Position numbers and translations under genes: made by a program. DNA of 64,000 nucleotides from Paenibacillus spongiae (GTDB taxonomy: Bacteria; Bacillota; Bacilli; Paenibacillales; Paenibacillaceae). A model generated the notes under the pieces. The model was given only the letters and a program-made list of their open reading frames with translations. It was not told the DNA's origin and did no database searches. Where the stretch lies: the NCBI RefSeq assembly GCF_024734895.1, contig NZ_CP091430.1, positions 3,800,501-3,864,500 on the forward strand, in the 5' to 3' direction. Shown in pieces: positions 54,627 through 62,501 of this stretch (within the stretch, counting starts at the first letter, position 1; the number at the start of each line of letters is the position of its first letter).

Positions 54627-56060
54627 TTACCAGCCTAAATTTTTGCGAGTCTCCAACGCTTTTTTGTTGTACGCTTCGACCGCCGGAATGATGGCGTTGA
54701 GATTGCTGCCATCGTTCATCGCTTTGCTGATCGCGGCGACGACGGTGTTCATATATTCGGGGAGATCGACCATATTGGGATCGCTGGAGAAACAGCACAT
54801 ATTGCCTGCCATCTTGATCGCCTCCACGTTTTTCCCTTTCCACATCGGGACTTCCTCGTAATACTTCTCTAGCTCGGGACTTTTGACGAACGCGCCGGAC
54901 CCGTTCTCGATCATCGCTTTCTGCGCTGCGATATCGAACAGGAAGCTGATGTAGAGGAACGCTTCCTCTTTATGCTTCGACGCTTTCGGGATCGAGATCG
55001 CACCCGCCTGATGGATGGTCGCTTGCTGCACTTTACCCTTAGGCATCGGCAGAACGTCCCACTCGAACTTGGCGTCTTTGTTGAGGCCTTCCAAATACCA
55101 GTCGGCTCCGAGCATAAACAGGAAGTTGCCTTTCAGGAACTCGGCTCCCGGATCGCCGGCGAATCCCAGCTTCTCGGCTTCCTCTTTGCTCGGTTTGACA
55201 TGCCATTTGTGCACCAGATCCTGCTGCCATTTCAAATCTTCCAGCACACCCGGCGTATCGGCGACGCTCTGTGTGTTGTCATTGCTCATGAGCCGCCAAT
55301 TGCCGGCATTGCCGTTCGCCATCGCCATAATATCGGCGATATCCATGCCGATCATGCCCCAATCGTTGGCGGCGGGGTCGGTCGCTTTCTTCGCCATCTC
55401 CAGCATGTCGTCATACGTCCAGTCGTTGCCGGGCATGGTCAAACCGTATTTGTTCATCAAATCTTTGTTGATGACGATCCACATCGGAATATCGGAATAA
55501 GGAACGGTATACTGTTTGCCGCCGGTTTGGAACGATTCCAGCAACCCGTCGATTTTGTCCGCGTTCTGGATCCGTACGTCATTCTCAATATACGGAGTCA
55601 AATCCTCGAGCAGGTCGCCGGCCATCCATTGGGATAATCCGTTGTCCAGAAAGACGAGATCCGCCTCTTCTCCGGCGATGACGTTGTTAATAATGCCGCC
55701 GTCGATCTTGGTGTTCGCTTCGATCGTGATCCAGGGGTACATTTCGTGGAATTTATCGAACAGCTTCTGGTTCGGTCCGACAAACCAGGTCAACAGCTTT
55801 AAAGTGACCGGTTCCTTGTCGTCTGATGGAGCCGGAGTTTGCGTTTCCTCATTGGTTCCCGCATTCGTTCCGGCATTCGCCCCTTTATTCGTCCCGGTAT
55901 CGGACTTCTCGTTTGTCGATGGCGTGTTTGCAGAGTCTGCAGGTGCGTTGCCCGCATTCCCGTTTCCGTTCCCGCCGGAACAAGCGGCCAGAACGAGCAT
56001 AAAGGTTAACATGATTGCGATCAGACTACGATTTCGTGAATTGCCCGGACGTAAACGCAT
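54627..56060 (-). CDS. extracellular solute-binding lipoprotein of a sugar ABC importer
   Basis: 477 residues. Lipoprotein signal peptide SLIAIMLTFMLVLAAC (lipobox LAAC), then a low-complexity linker of Asn/Gly/Thr/Pro-rich sequence (about 28-85), then the binding domain: VTLKLLTWFVGPNQKLFDKFHEMYPWITIE, YTVPYSDIPMWIVINKDLMNKYGL, GNFLFMLGADWYLEG. This is family-1 binding-protein character (oligosaccharides). It is divergent from the importer operon at 56,547, which has its own binding protein, so it may serve the same permeases or a separate substrate. Confidence 0.9.
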   Translation of the reverse strand: MRLRPGNSRNRSLIAIMLTFMLVLAACSGGNGNGNAGNAPADSANTPSTNEKSDTGTNKGANAGTNAGTNEETQTPAPSDDKEPVTLKLLTWFVGPNQKLFDKFHEMYPWITIEANTKIDGGIINNVIAGEEADLVFLDNGLSQWMAGDLLEDLTPYIENDVRIQNADKIDGLLESFQTGGKQYTVPYSDIPMWIVINKDLMNKYGLTMPGNDWTYDDMLEMAKKATDPAANDWGMIGMDIADIMAMANGNAGNWRLMSNDNTQSVADTPGVLEDLKWQQDLVHKWHVKPSKEEAEKLGFAGDPGAEFLKGNFLFMLGADWYLEGLNKDAKFEWDVLPMPKGKVQQATIHQAGAISIPKASKHKEEAFLYISFLFDIAAQKAMIENGSGAFVKSPELEKYYEEVPMWKGKNVEAIKMAGNMCCFSSDPNMVDLPEYMNTVVAAISKAMNDGSNLNAIIPAVEAYNKKALETRKNLGW

Positions 56061-56237
56061 TCAAAAATCCCCCTCCTAAAATAGTTGATGCTGACATTCA
56101 TCCCTTGCAAAAAGCGGCTGTTCATCCGACTGGAACTGTTCGAAGCTGTCCTACCCATTGTCGACAATCAATCCAGTTAATGACAAACATGGAAGTCGTT
56201 CTTGAATCGATTTTATCATGATGTTTTTTCATGTCAA

Positions 56238-56269
56238 GGAATATTTCTCACATATAAAAGAAATATTCC
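56238..56269 (+). promoter_or_regulatory. inverted repeat in the divergent control region
   Basis: GGAATATTTCT and AGAAATATTCC form a perfect 11-bp inverted repeat with a 10-base loop, in the 486-base region between the binding-protein gene and the importer operon. A candidate operator for a dimeric regulator; it lacks a T-run on the + side. No gene was seen in 56061-56546. Confidence 0.5.
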
Positions 56270-56546
56270 AAGTCGGCTTTTTTCGGATTCAGATGGTTAG
56301 ATCGGTAAAGAAATGGACGAAACATCCTGTGAAATCAAATGTTTCTTTCATTTTGTTCGGCAGGGATAGACTTCATTATTGCTCATGTATATGAATAACT
56401 TTTATGTCTACGAGAAAAATATAGTTTACGGAATTATGGTTATTTGCTATTATTTGACTATCAGTGCACGGTCGGAAGGGTCGAAATAGGGGTTAAGGAG
56501 CATCCCCTGGCATTGAGATTGCAGATTACATGGGGGTAGTCAATCT

Positions 56547-57680
56547 ATGGGAAGCATAGCATTCAACCACGTGTACAAATATTACAAGGGAGAGGCTCAG
56601 CCATCGGTCAACGATTTTCACCTGGATGTGCCGGACGGGGAGTTTCTCGTTCTGGTCGGGCCTTCAGGCTGCGGCAAGTCCACCACGCTGAGGATGCTTG
56701 CGGGGCTTGAGGAAGTGTCCAAGGGAGACATCTTCATAGACGGCAAGTTTATGAACTATGTTTCTCCGAAAAACCGCGATATCGCGATGGTCTTTCAGAA
56801 CTACGCCCTGTACCCGAATTTGTCGGTCTACGAAAATATGGCGCTCGGCTTGCAGCTGCACAAGGTAGCCAAGCACGAGATCGAGCTGCGCGTAAACCGG
56901 GCGGCGAAGATGCTCGAAATTTCACATTTTCTGACGAAGAAGCCGGGCCAATTGTCCGGCGGGCAGAAGCAGCGCGTCGCCTTGGGCCGGGCGCTTGTGC
57001 GTGAGCCTCAAGTCTTCCTCATGGACGAACCGCTATCCAATCTGGATGCCAAGCTGAGGACGCAGACGCGCATGGAGATCAGCAAGCTGCACAGCCAGCT
57101 GAAGACGACGATGGTCTACGTGACGCATGACCAGACGGAGGCAATGACGATGGGAACGCGCATCGTCGTCATGAAGAACGGCCATATTCAGCAGGTGGCT
57201 CCTCCTCAGCAGCTCTACGACAATCCTGCCAACATGTTTGTCGCCGGATTCATCGGGACGCCGCAGATGAATTTTCTGCAAGGGGCGATCGTCGAGGATG
57301 ACGGTCGATTTTTCTTTGAATCCAAACGGCTGAAACTAGTGATCCCGGAAAGCTACGCGCATCATATTCCGCCCGCAGGGGCGAATTTGCGGCAGATCGT
57401 GATGGGTATCCGGCCGGAATACGTTTTTTGCGAAGAGTGGGCGCTGGCGAAATATCCGGACTGGCTGGTATCGGCCGCCATCGATATGAGGGAGCCGATG
57501 GGCTCCGATACGTTTCTGTATGCATCGTTTGGAGAGGAAACGTTAGTATGCCGAACGGAAGCGCTTACTTCAATCATGCCCGGCGATACGGTGAAGCTGG
57601 CTCTGCGCATGGATAAAGCCCATTTCTTCGACCGAGAAACCGGTGTATCCTTGGCAGCTCAAGGGGAGCGTGCTTCATGA
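56547..57680 (+). CDS. ABC transporter ATP-binding protein (UgpC/MsmK type)
   Basis: 377 residues. Walker A GPSGCGKST, Q-loop VFQNYALYPNLSV, signature LSGGQKQRVALGRAL, Walker B VFLMDEPLSNLDAKLR, H-loop VTHDQTEAM, plus the C-terminal OB-type regulatory domain (QIVMGIRPEYV) typical of carbohydrate importers. First gene of the importer operon; it overlaps the next start by 4 bases. Having its own ATPase is unusual in Paenibacillus sugar operons, which often rely on a shared MsmX-like ATPase. Confidence 0.92.
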   Translation: MGSIAFNHVYKYYKGEAQPSVNDFHLDVPDGEFLVLVGPSGCGKSTTLRMLAGLEEVSKGDIFIDGKFMNYVSPKNRDIAMVFQNYALYPNLSVYENMALGLQLHKVAKHEIELRVNRAAKMLEISHFLTKKPGQLSGGQKQRVALGRALVREPQVFLMDEPLSNLDAKLRTQTRMEISKLHSQLKTTMVYVTHDQTEAMTMGTRIVVMKNGHIQQVAPPQQLYDNPANMFVAGFIGTPQMNFLQGAIVEDDGRFFFESKRLKLVIPESYAHHIPPAGANLRQIVMGIRPEYVFCEEWALAKYPDWLVSAAIDMREPMGSDTFLYASFGEETLVCRTEALTSIMPGDTVKLALRMDKAHFFDRETGVSLAAQGERAS

Positions 57681-60622
57681 AACGGAGAAGAAGGATAGCC
57701 CTCGTCTACATTGGCGCGCTTATCCTGTTTACCGCGCTTATTATAACCTGGCGGGCGGGTTCTTCCGAAACGGAGCGCTTTCCCGTACTCTTGGAGGGCG
57801 ACATCCGCGCGGCGGTCGTCGCATCGGAAAGCGAACCGTTGTCCTATATCCAATGGATAAACAGCGCCGATTATCAGTCGTTCAAGGAGACGGAAAGGCT
57901 GGAGACGACCGTGCTCGCGGCCGATTACGCAGCCGCATCGTCTGATGCGGACATACAGCGTCGGAAAGACGAGACGAAGCAGGCGGATGTCATCGATTGG
58001 AGCAACGCAAAGGGCTGGGTGGAATGGGAGATTGAGGTGCCCCGGGACGGATTGTACGATCTGAGGGTCGAATACGCGCCGCTCGCCGGAAGCTTCTCGC
58101 AAATCGTTCGCGGGATTCAAATTGACGGGGTGTACCCGTTCGCCGAAGCGGAGCATATCGGTCTTGCGCGGAGCTGGCGGGATGCCAAGTATCCATATGA
58201 CCGCAACGCCATCGGCAACGAAATCCGTCCGGTGCAGGAGGAGCTGAAAGACTGGCATTCGATCCGAATGTCGGATTATTCGCTATCGTCGGAACCGCTG
58301 CGCTGGGCGCTTACGAAAGGGAAGCATACGATACGCATGGTCGGCATGAAGGAACCGCTATCCCTATACGCGCTCACGTTGACGTCGCCCGAGAAGCTTC
58401 CGACTTACAAGGAATATGAAAGCCAATATACGGAAAGCGGGGAGCAGCCGTCCTGGTTTCAACGGTATGAAGCCGAGCGGTTCGAGCGGAAATCGGCAAT
58501 TCGTATCCGGACGGTGAGCGTAGCCGAACCGTATGCTTCGCCTGATCCGAAAGGAAGGCTGGTGTACAACGCCGTCGGCGGCCAATATTGGCAAAATGCA
58601 GGAGAGTCGCTGGAATGGGAGATTACGGTGCCGGAAACGGGCCTTTACGCGATAGACCTTAAATATTTTCAAGGGTATAACGGAAAAGCGAGCGCTTACA
58701 GAACGATCATGGTAGACGGGAAAGTACCGTTCCGGGAGATGCTGCATCACCGCTTCGCGCCGAATGACGCCCTGGAGATCAAGACGCTTGCCGACCCGGA
58801 AGGCCGACCGTATTTGTTTTATCTGACGAAAGGGACGCATCAGATCAATATGACCGCGGACAGCTCGCTGCTGCGGCCGGCGGTCATGGCGCTTTCCCGC
58901 TTGAACGAACGGTTGACGGCGATCGAGCGGGATATTCGCACTGTAACCGGGAATTACGGCTACGGGGCCGACCAAAATCTCGACCAGGGCCGGGTATGGG
59001 ACATGGACAAATACGACCCGGAGCTCGGCGCCAAGCTGCAATCGCTGAGCGATGATATGAAGCGCATCCGCGACTACTTGAACGGCTTGAATCAAGCGGT
59101 TACCGACCCGACGACGGCATTGAGCGTCGCGATTAGCCAACTGAACGAATTGGCGGCCGATGTCAACGATATCCCGAACCGGACCTCCGTGTTCGCGGAT
59201 ATTAAGGCCAGCATCAATACATGGACGAAGCCGATCGAGAATCAGCCGCTGCAGTTGGACTATCTCGTTGTACGTACGCCGCAAGCCGAACCGGGATTCA
59301 AGGAGCCGAACGGTTGGAACAAGCTGCAGTATACAGCTGTCAACTTTATGCGCACCTTTTTCCAAAAGTACGACACGAGCGAAGCGAACGACAAGGACGC
59401 GCTCACCGTTTGGGTGCAGCGGGGCAAGGACTATGTCGACTTGCTGCAGCTGATGATCGAACAGGACTTTACGCCGGCCACCGGCATTAAAGTCAACGTC
59501 AACCTCATGCCGAATCAGAACGTGCTGGTGATGGGCAATGCGGCCGGCGACCAGCCTGATCTGGCGTTAGGGGTCGCGATGGAGGCGCCCGTCGACTACG
59601 CGATGCGGGGAGCGGCGGAAGATTTGTCGGCTTTTCCCGGCTTTGACGAAGTTGTGAAACGGTTCAACCCCGGCGTCATGCGTTCGTATGCGTACGGCGG
59701 CAAAATATACGGTCTGCCCGAGACGGAAGCATACAACATGATGTACTATCGCACCGATATTTTCGAACGGCTCGGGATCGAGCCCCCGGAAACGTGGGAG
59801 GAAGTGATGAAGGCGCTCCCGACGCTGCAGGAGAACGGGATGACTTTCATGTATCCGAGAATCAATTTTTTAATGCCGTATTACCAGCACGAAACCGAGG
59901 TTTTTACACAGAACGGCTTGCAGCCGCAAATTACGGCTGACGGCGGGCTGGCCGCCTTCAAACAATGGACGAACTGGTTCAGCAAATATGATTTGCCGAA
60001 GGATGTGCCGGCCTTCTTCAATCATTTCCGTTTCGGCGACATGCCGATCGGAATAAGCGATATTACGATGTATATCCAATTGACGGTCGCTGCGCCCGAG
60101 TTGGCCGGCCATTGGAAGATGGTGCCTCTGCCCGGCATCGAACGGCCGGACGGCACGATAGCGCGATGGGCGCCGCAGGAAACGACGTCGGCGGTCATGA
60201 TGAAGAAAAGCGAAAGAAAAGAACAGGCGTGGAAGTTTCTGGAGTGGTGGACATCCGACAGCGTACAAGGCCGGTTCGGGAACGATATTGAATCGTTCGC
60301 CGGCATCGAATACCGGTGGCACACCGCCAATATCGCCGCGCTCCAGACGATTCCCTGGACGGAAGAGGATTTGCGCATGCTGAACGAGCAAGGCGAATGG
60401 ACGAAAAACATGCCTTACGTTCCCGGCTATTATTTTCTGCTGCGGGAAATGGAATTCGCCTGGAACAATACGGTTGTCGGCGGGAAGCCGCCGAAGGAAG
60501 CGTTGGAAAAATCGGAAATGTCCTTGCTGCGGGAGATGAAGCGCAAACAAGAGGAATTCGGAATTACGCCGGACGATTCCATACGCGTTGAACCGTACGA
60601 CAAGCCGTACAGAAGGGAGTAA
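57677..60622 (+). CDS. membrane-anchored solute-binding protein fused to N-terminal beta-sandwich domains
   Basis: 981 residues. One N-terminal membrane helix (ALVYIGALILFTALIITW), no lipobox. Two repeated beta-sandwich, carbohydrate-binding-like modules follow: about 105-245 (GWVEWEIEVPRDGLYDLRVEY..TKGKHTIRMVG) and about 275-405 (ESLEWEITVPETGLYAIDLKYFQ..TKGTHQINMTA). A helical linker spans about 410-520. The C-terminal 450 residues are a family-1 solute-binding protein (VYGGKIYGLPETEAYNMMYY-like strand, MPIGISDITMYIQLTVAAPE). The permease-feeding receptor thus carries two extra domains that may hold the polysaccharide or align with the permease. Translation coupled to the ATPase gene. Confidence 0.87.
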   Translation: MKRRRRIALVYIGALILFTALIITWRAGSSETERFPVLLEGDIRAAVVASESEPLSYIQWINSADYQSFKETERLETTVLAADYAAASSDADIQRRKDETKQADVIDWSNAKGWVEWEIEVPRDGLYDLRVEYAPLAGSFSQIVRGIQIDGVYPFAEAEHIGLARSWRDAKYPYDRNAIGNEIRPVQEELKDWHSIRMSDYSLSSEPLRWALTKGKHTIRMVGMKEPLSLYALTLTSPEKLPTYKEYESQYTESGEQPSWFQRYEAERFERKSAIRIRTVSVAEPYASPDPKGRLVYNAVGGQYWQNAGESLEWEITVPETGLYAIDLKYFQGYNGKASAYRTIMVDGKVPFREMLHHRFAPNDALEIKTLADPEGRPYLFYLTKGTHQINMTADSSLLRPAVMALSRLNERLTAIERDIRTVTGNYGYGADQNLDQGRVWDMDKYDPELGAKLQSLSDDMKRIRDYLNGLNQAVTDPTTALSVAISQLNELAADVNDIPNRTSVFADIKASINTWTKPIENQPLQLDYLVVRTPQAEPGFKEPNGWNKLQYTAVNFMRTFFQKYDTSEANDKDALTVWVQRGKDYVDLLQLMIEQDFTPATGIKVNVNLMPNQNVLVMGNAAGDQPDLALGVAMEAPVDYAMRGAAEDLSAFPGFDEVVKRFNPGVMRSYAYGGKIYGLPETEAYNMMYYRTDIFERLGIEPPETWEEVMKALPTLQENGMTFMYPRINFLMPYYQHETEVFTQNGLQPQITADGGLAAFKQWTNWFSKYDLPKDVPAFFNHFRFGDMPIGISDITMYIQLTVAAPELAGHWKMVPLPGIERPDGTIARWAPQETTSAVMMKKSERKEQAWKFLEWWTSDSVQGRFGNDIESFAGIEYRWHTANIAALQTIPWTEEDLRMLNEQGEWTKNMPYVPGYYFLLREMEFAWNNTVVGGKPPKEALEKSEMSLLREMKRKQEEFGITPDDSIRVEPYDKPYRRE

Positions 60623-60625
60623 GCC

Positions 60626-61615
60626 ATGGAGCCTGTGCCTCATATTGAGTCTGTAACTTCATCGAAGGCCAGCGTGAAACCGGACTCGCCGCGGTATATT
60701 CGCCGGATGAGACAGTTCTTGCGCGAATGCTGGCGCGATCGGTTGTCTTACCTGTTTCTTGCGCCCTTCTTATTGTGCTTCGCCCTGTTTATCATCGTTC
60801 CGGTCGTCATGGCCGCGCTGCTGAGCGTGACGACCTTCAACGGATTCGAATTTCCGCGGTTCATCGGCTTCAAGCACTTTATCAACATGCTGACGCAGGA
60901 TGTCGTCTTCATGAAGTATACGCTGCCGAATACGCTGAAATTTGCCATCATCGTCGGTCCGGGCGGCTATATCCTGTCGTTTATTTTCGCATGGCTGATC
61001 CATCAGCTGCCGAAAAATATCCGCGATTACTTTACGCTCGCCCTGTATGCGCCTTCAATGGTAGGGGGCGTCGCCTTGTCCGTTGTCTGGGCCGCCGCGT
61101 TCAGCGGCGACCGGGTCGGTTATTTGAACAACATTTTGCTGCGCCTCGGCCTCATCGATTCGCCGCACTTGTGGCTGCAGGATCCCAAATATTTGATGTC
61201 CATCATGATCCTGGTTACGCTGTGGACCAGCATGGGAGTCGGCTTCCTGGCCATGCTCGGGGGGTTGCAGACCGTCAATACGGAGCTCTATGAGGCGGGA
61301 AGAATCGACGGCATCAAGAACAGTCTTCAGGAAGTGTACTACATTACGATTCCGTCCATGAAACCGCAAATGCTGTTCAGCGGGGTGATGGCTATCGTCG
61401 GCACCTTGAAGGCAGGCGCAATCTCAACCCAACTGACGGGATTGACCATCACGCCTCAATATGCCGGTCATCTGATTACGAATCATATCGACGATTACGC
61501 TTTTCTAAGGTATGAATGGGGCTATGCGTCCGCTCTTTCGGTCGTCTTGCTGGTCATGAGCTACGGGCTGATGAGGCTGATTTATCTGTTATTCGGCACC
61601 AGGGGGGATGAATGA
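60626..61615 (+). CDS. sugar ABC permease, MalF-like
   Basis: 329 residues with six core membrane segments after a 45-residue cytoplasmic N-terminus. The EAA loop reads ELYEAGRIDGIKNSLQEVYYITIPSM, the contact site for the ATPase. It starts 3 bases after the previous stop and overlaps the next gene by 4 bases. Confidence 0.92.
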   Translation: MEPVPHIESVTSSKASVKPDSPRYIRRMRQFLRECWRDRLSYLFLAPFLLCFALFIIVPVVMAALLSVTTFNGFEFPRFIGFKHFINMLTQDVVFMKYTLPNTLKFAIIVGPGGYILSFIFAWLIHQLPKNIRDYFTLALYAPSMVGGVALSVVWAAAFSGDRVGYLNNILLRLGLIDSPHLWLQDPKYLMSIMILVTLWTSMGVGFLAMLGGLQTVNTELYEAGRIDGIKNSLQEVYYITIPSMKPQMLFSGVMAIVGTLKAGAISTQLTGLTITPQYAGHLITNHIDDYAFLRYEWGYASALSVVLLVMSYGLMRLIYLLFGTRGDE

Positions 61616-62475
61616 TCATGATCGTTAATCTGCGCAGGCATGTATCCTTCTCCCGGATTGTTCTCATCGTCTTCCTTAGCGCCATCGGTCTCTTCATGCT
61701 GCTGCCGATCATCTTCCTGTTCAACCATGCGTTCAAGCCGCTGAACGAGCTGTTCCTCTTTCCTCCGACGATCTTAGTCAAAGAGCCGACGCTGCGGAAC
61801 TTCGAACAGCTGCTGCTGCATTCCTCGGCGGGGCTCGTGCCGTTCACGCGTTATTTGTTCAACAGCGTGCTGATCGCGGCCATATCGGTAGCCGCCGTCA
61901 TACTGGGCAGCACGATGGCGGGATACGTTTTATCGAAGCACCGTTTTCATTTTAAAACGGCGATTATGGCGGCGATCATGATTTCGCTCATGTTTGCGCC
62001 GGAAACCGTGCAAATTCCGCGTTATTTGGTCATTAGCGGGCTGGGAATGACCAATACCTATTTCGCCCATGTCCTGCCTTTCATCGCTTCTCCGGTCGCC
62101 GTCTTTCTAATGAAGCAGTTTATCGATCAGATACCGGAATCGCTGACGGAAGCGGCGAAGCTGGACGGCGCAAGCGAAATGTACATTTTTATGCGCATAA
62201 TGATTCCGCTGACGGCGCCGGCAGTGGCGACCGTGTCGATCATTACGTTTCAGGCCGTCTATCTGGATGTGGAGGCTTCAACACTTTATATGAAGAAAGA
62301 AACGATGAAAACATTGGCCTATTATGTAACGGCCTTGACGGCGAACGTTCCCGGCGTTTCCGGTACGAGCATCGCCGCGGCCGTAGGGCTTCTGATGTTT
62401 CTGCCGAACCTGATCATGTTCTTGATCTTCCAGCGGAAGATGATCCAAACCATGCTGCACTCGGGCGTGAAGTAA
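61612..62475 (+). CDS. sugar ABC permease, MalG-like
   Basis: 287 residues with six membrane segments. EAA loop SLTEAAKLDGASEMYIFMRIMIPLTAP and the MalG-like start LLPIIFLFNHAFKPLNELF. The second half of the permease pair with the preceding gene. ATG overlaps the MalF-like stop (ATGA), indicating coupled translation. Confidence 0.92.
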   Translation: MIMIVNLRRHVSFSRIVLIVFLSAIGLFMLLPIIFLFNHAFKPLNELFLFPPTILVKEPTLRNFEQLLLHSSAGLVPFTRYLFNSVLIAAISVAAVILGSTMAGYVLSKHRFHFKTAIMAAIMISLMFAPETVQIPRYLVISGLGMTNTYFAHVLPFIASPVAVFLMKQFIDQIPESLTEAAKLDGASEMYIFMRIMIPLTAPAVATVSIITFQAVYLDVEASTLYMKKETMKTLAYYVTALTANVPGVSGTSIAAAVGLLMFLPNLIMFLIFQRKMIQTMLHSGVK

Positions 62476-62501
62476 GAGGGGAAAGAGAGGGGCTCATAAC
62501 A

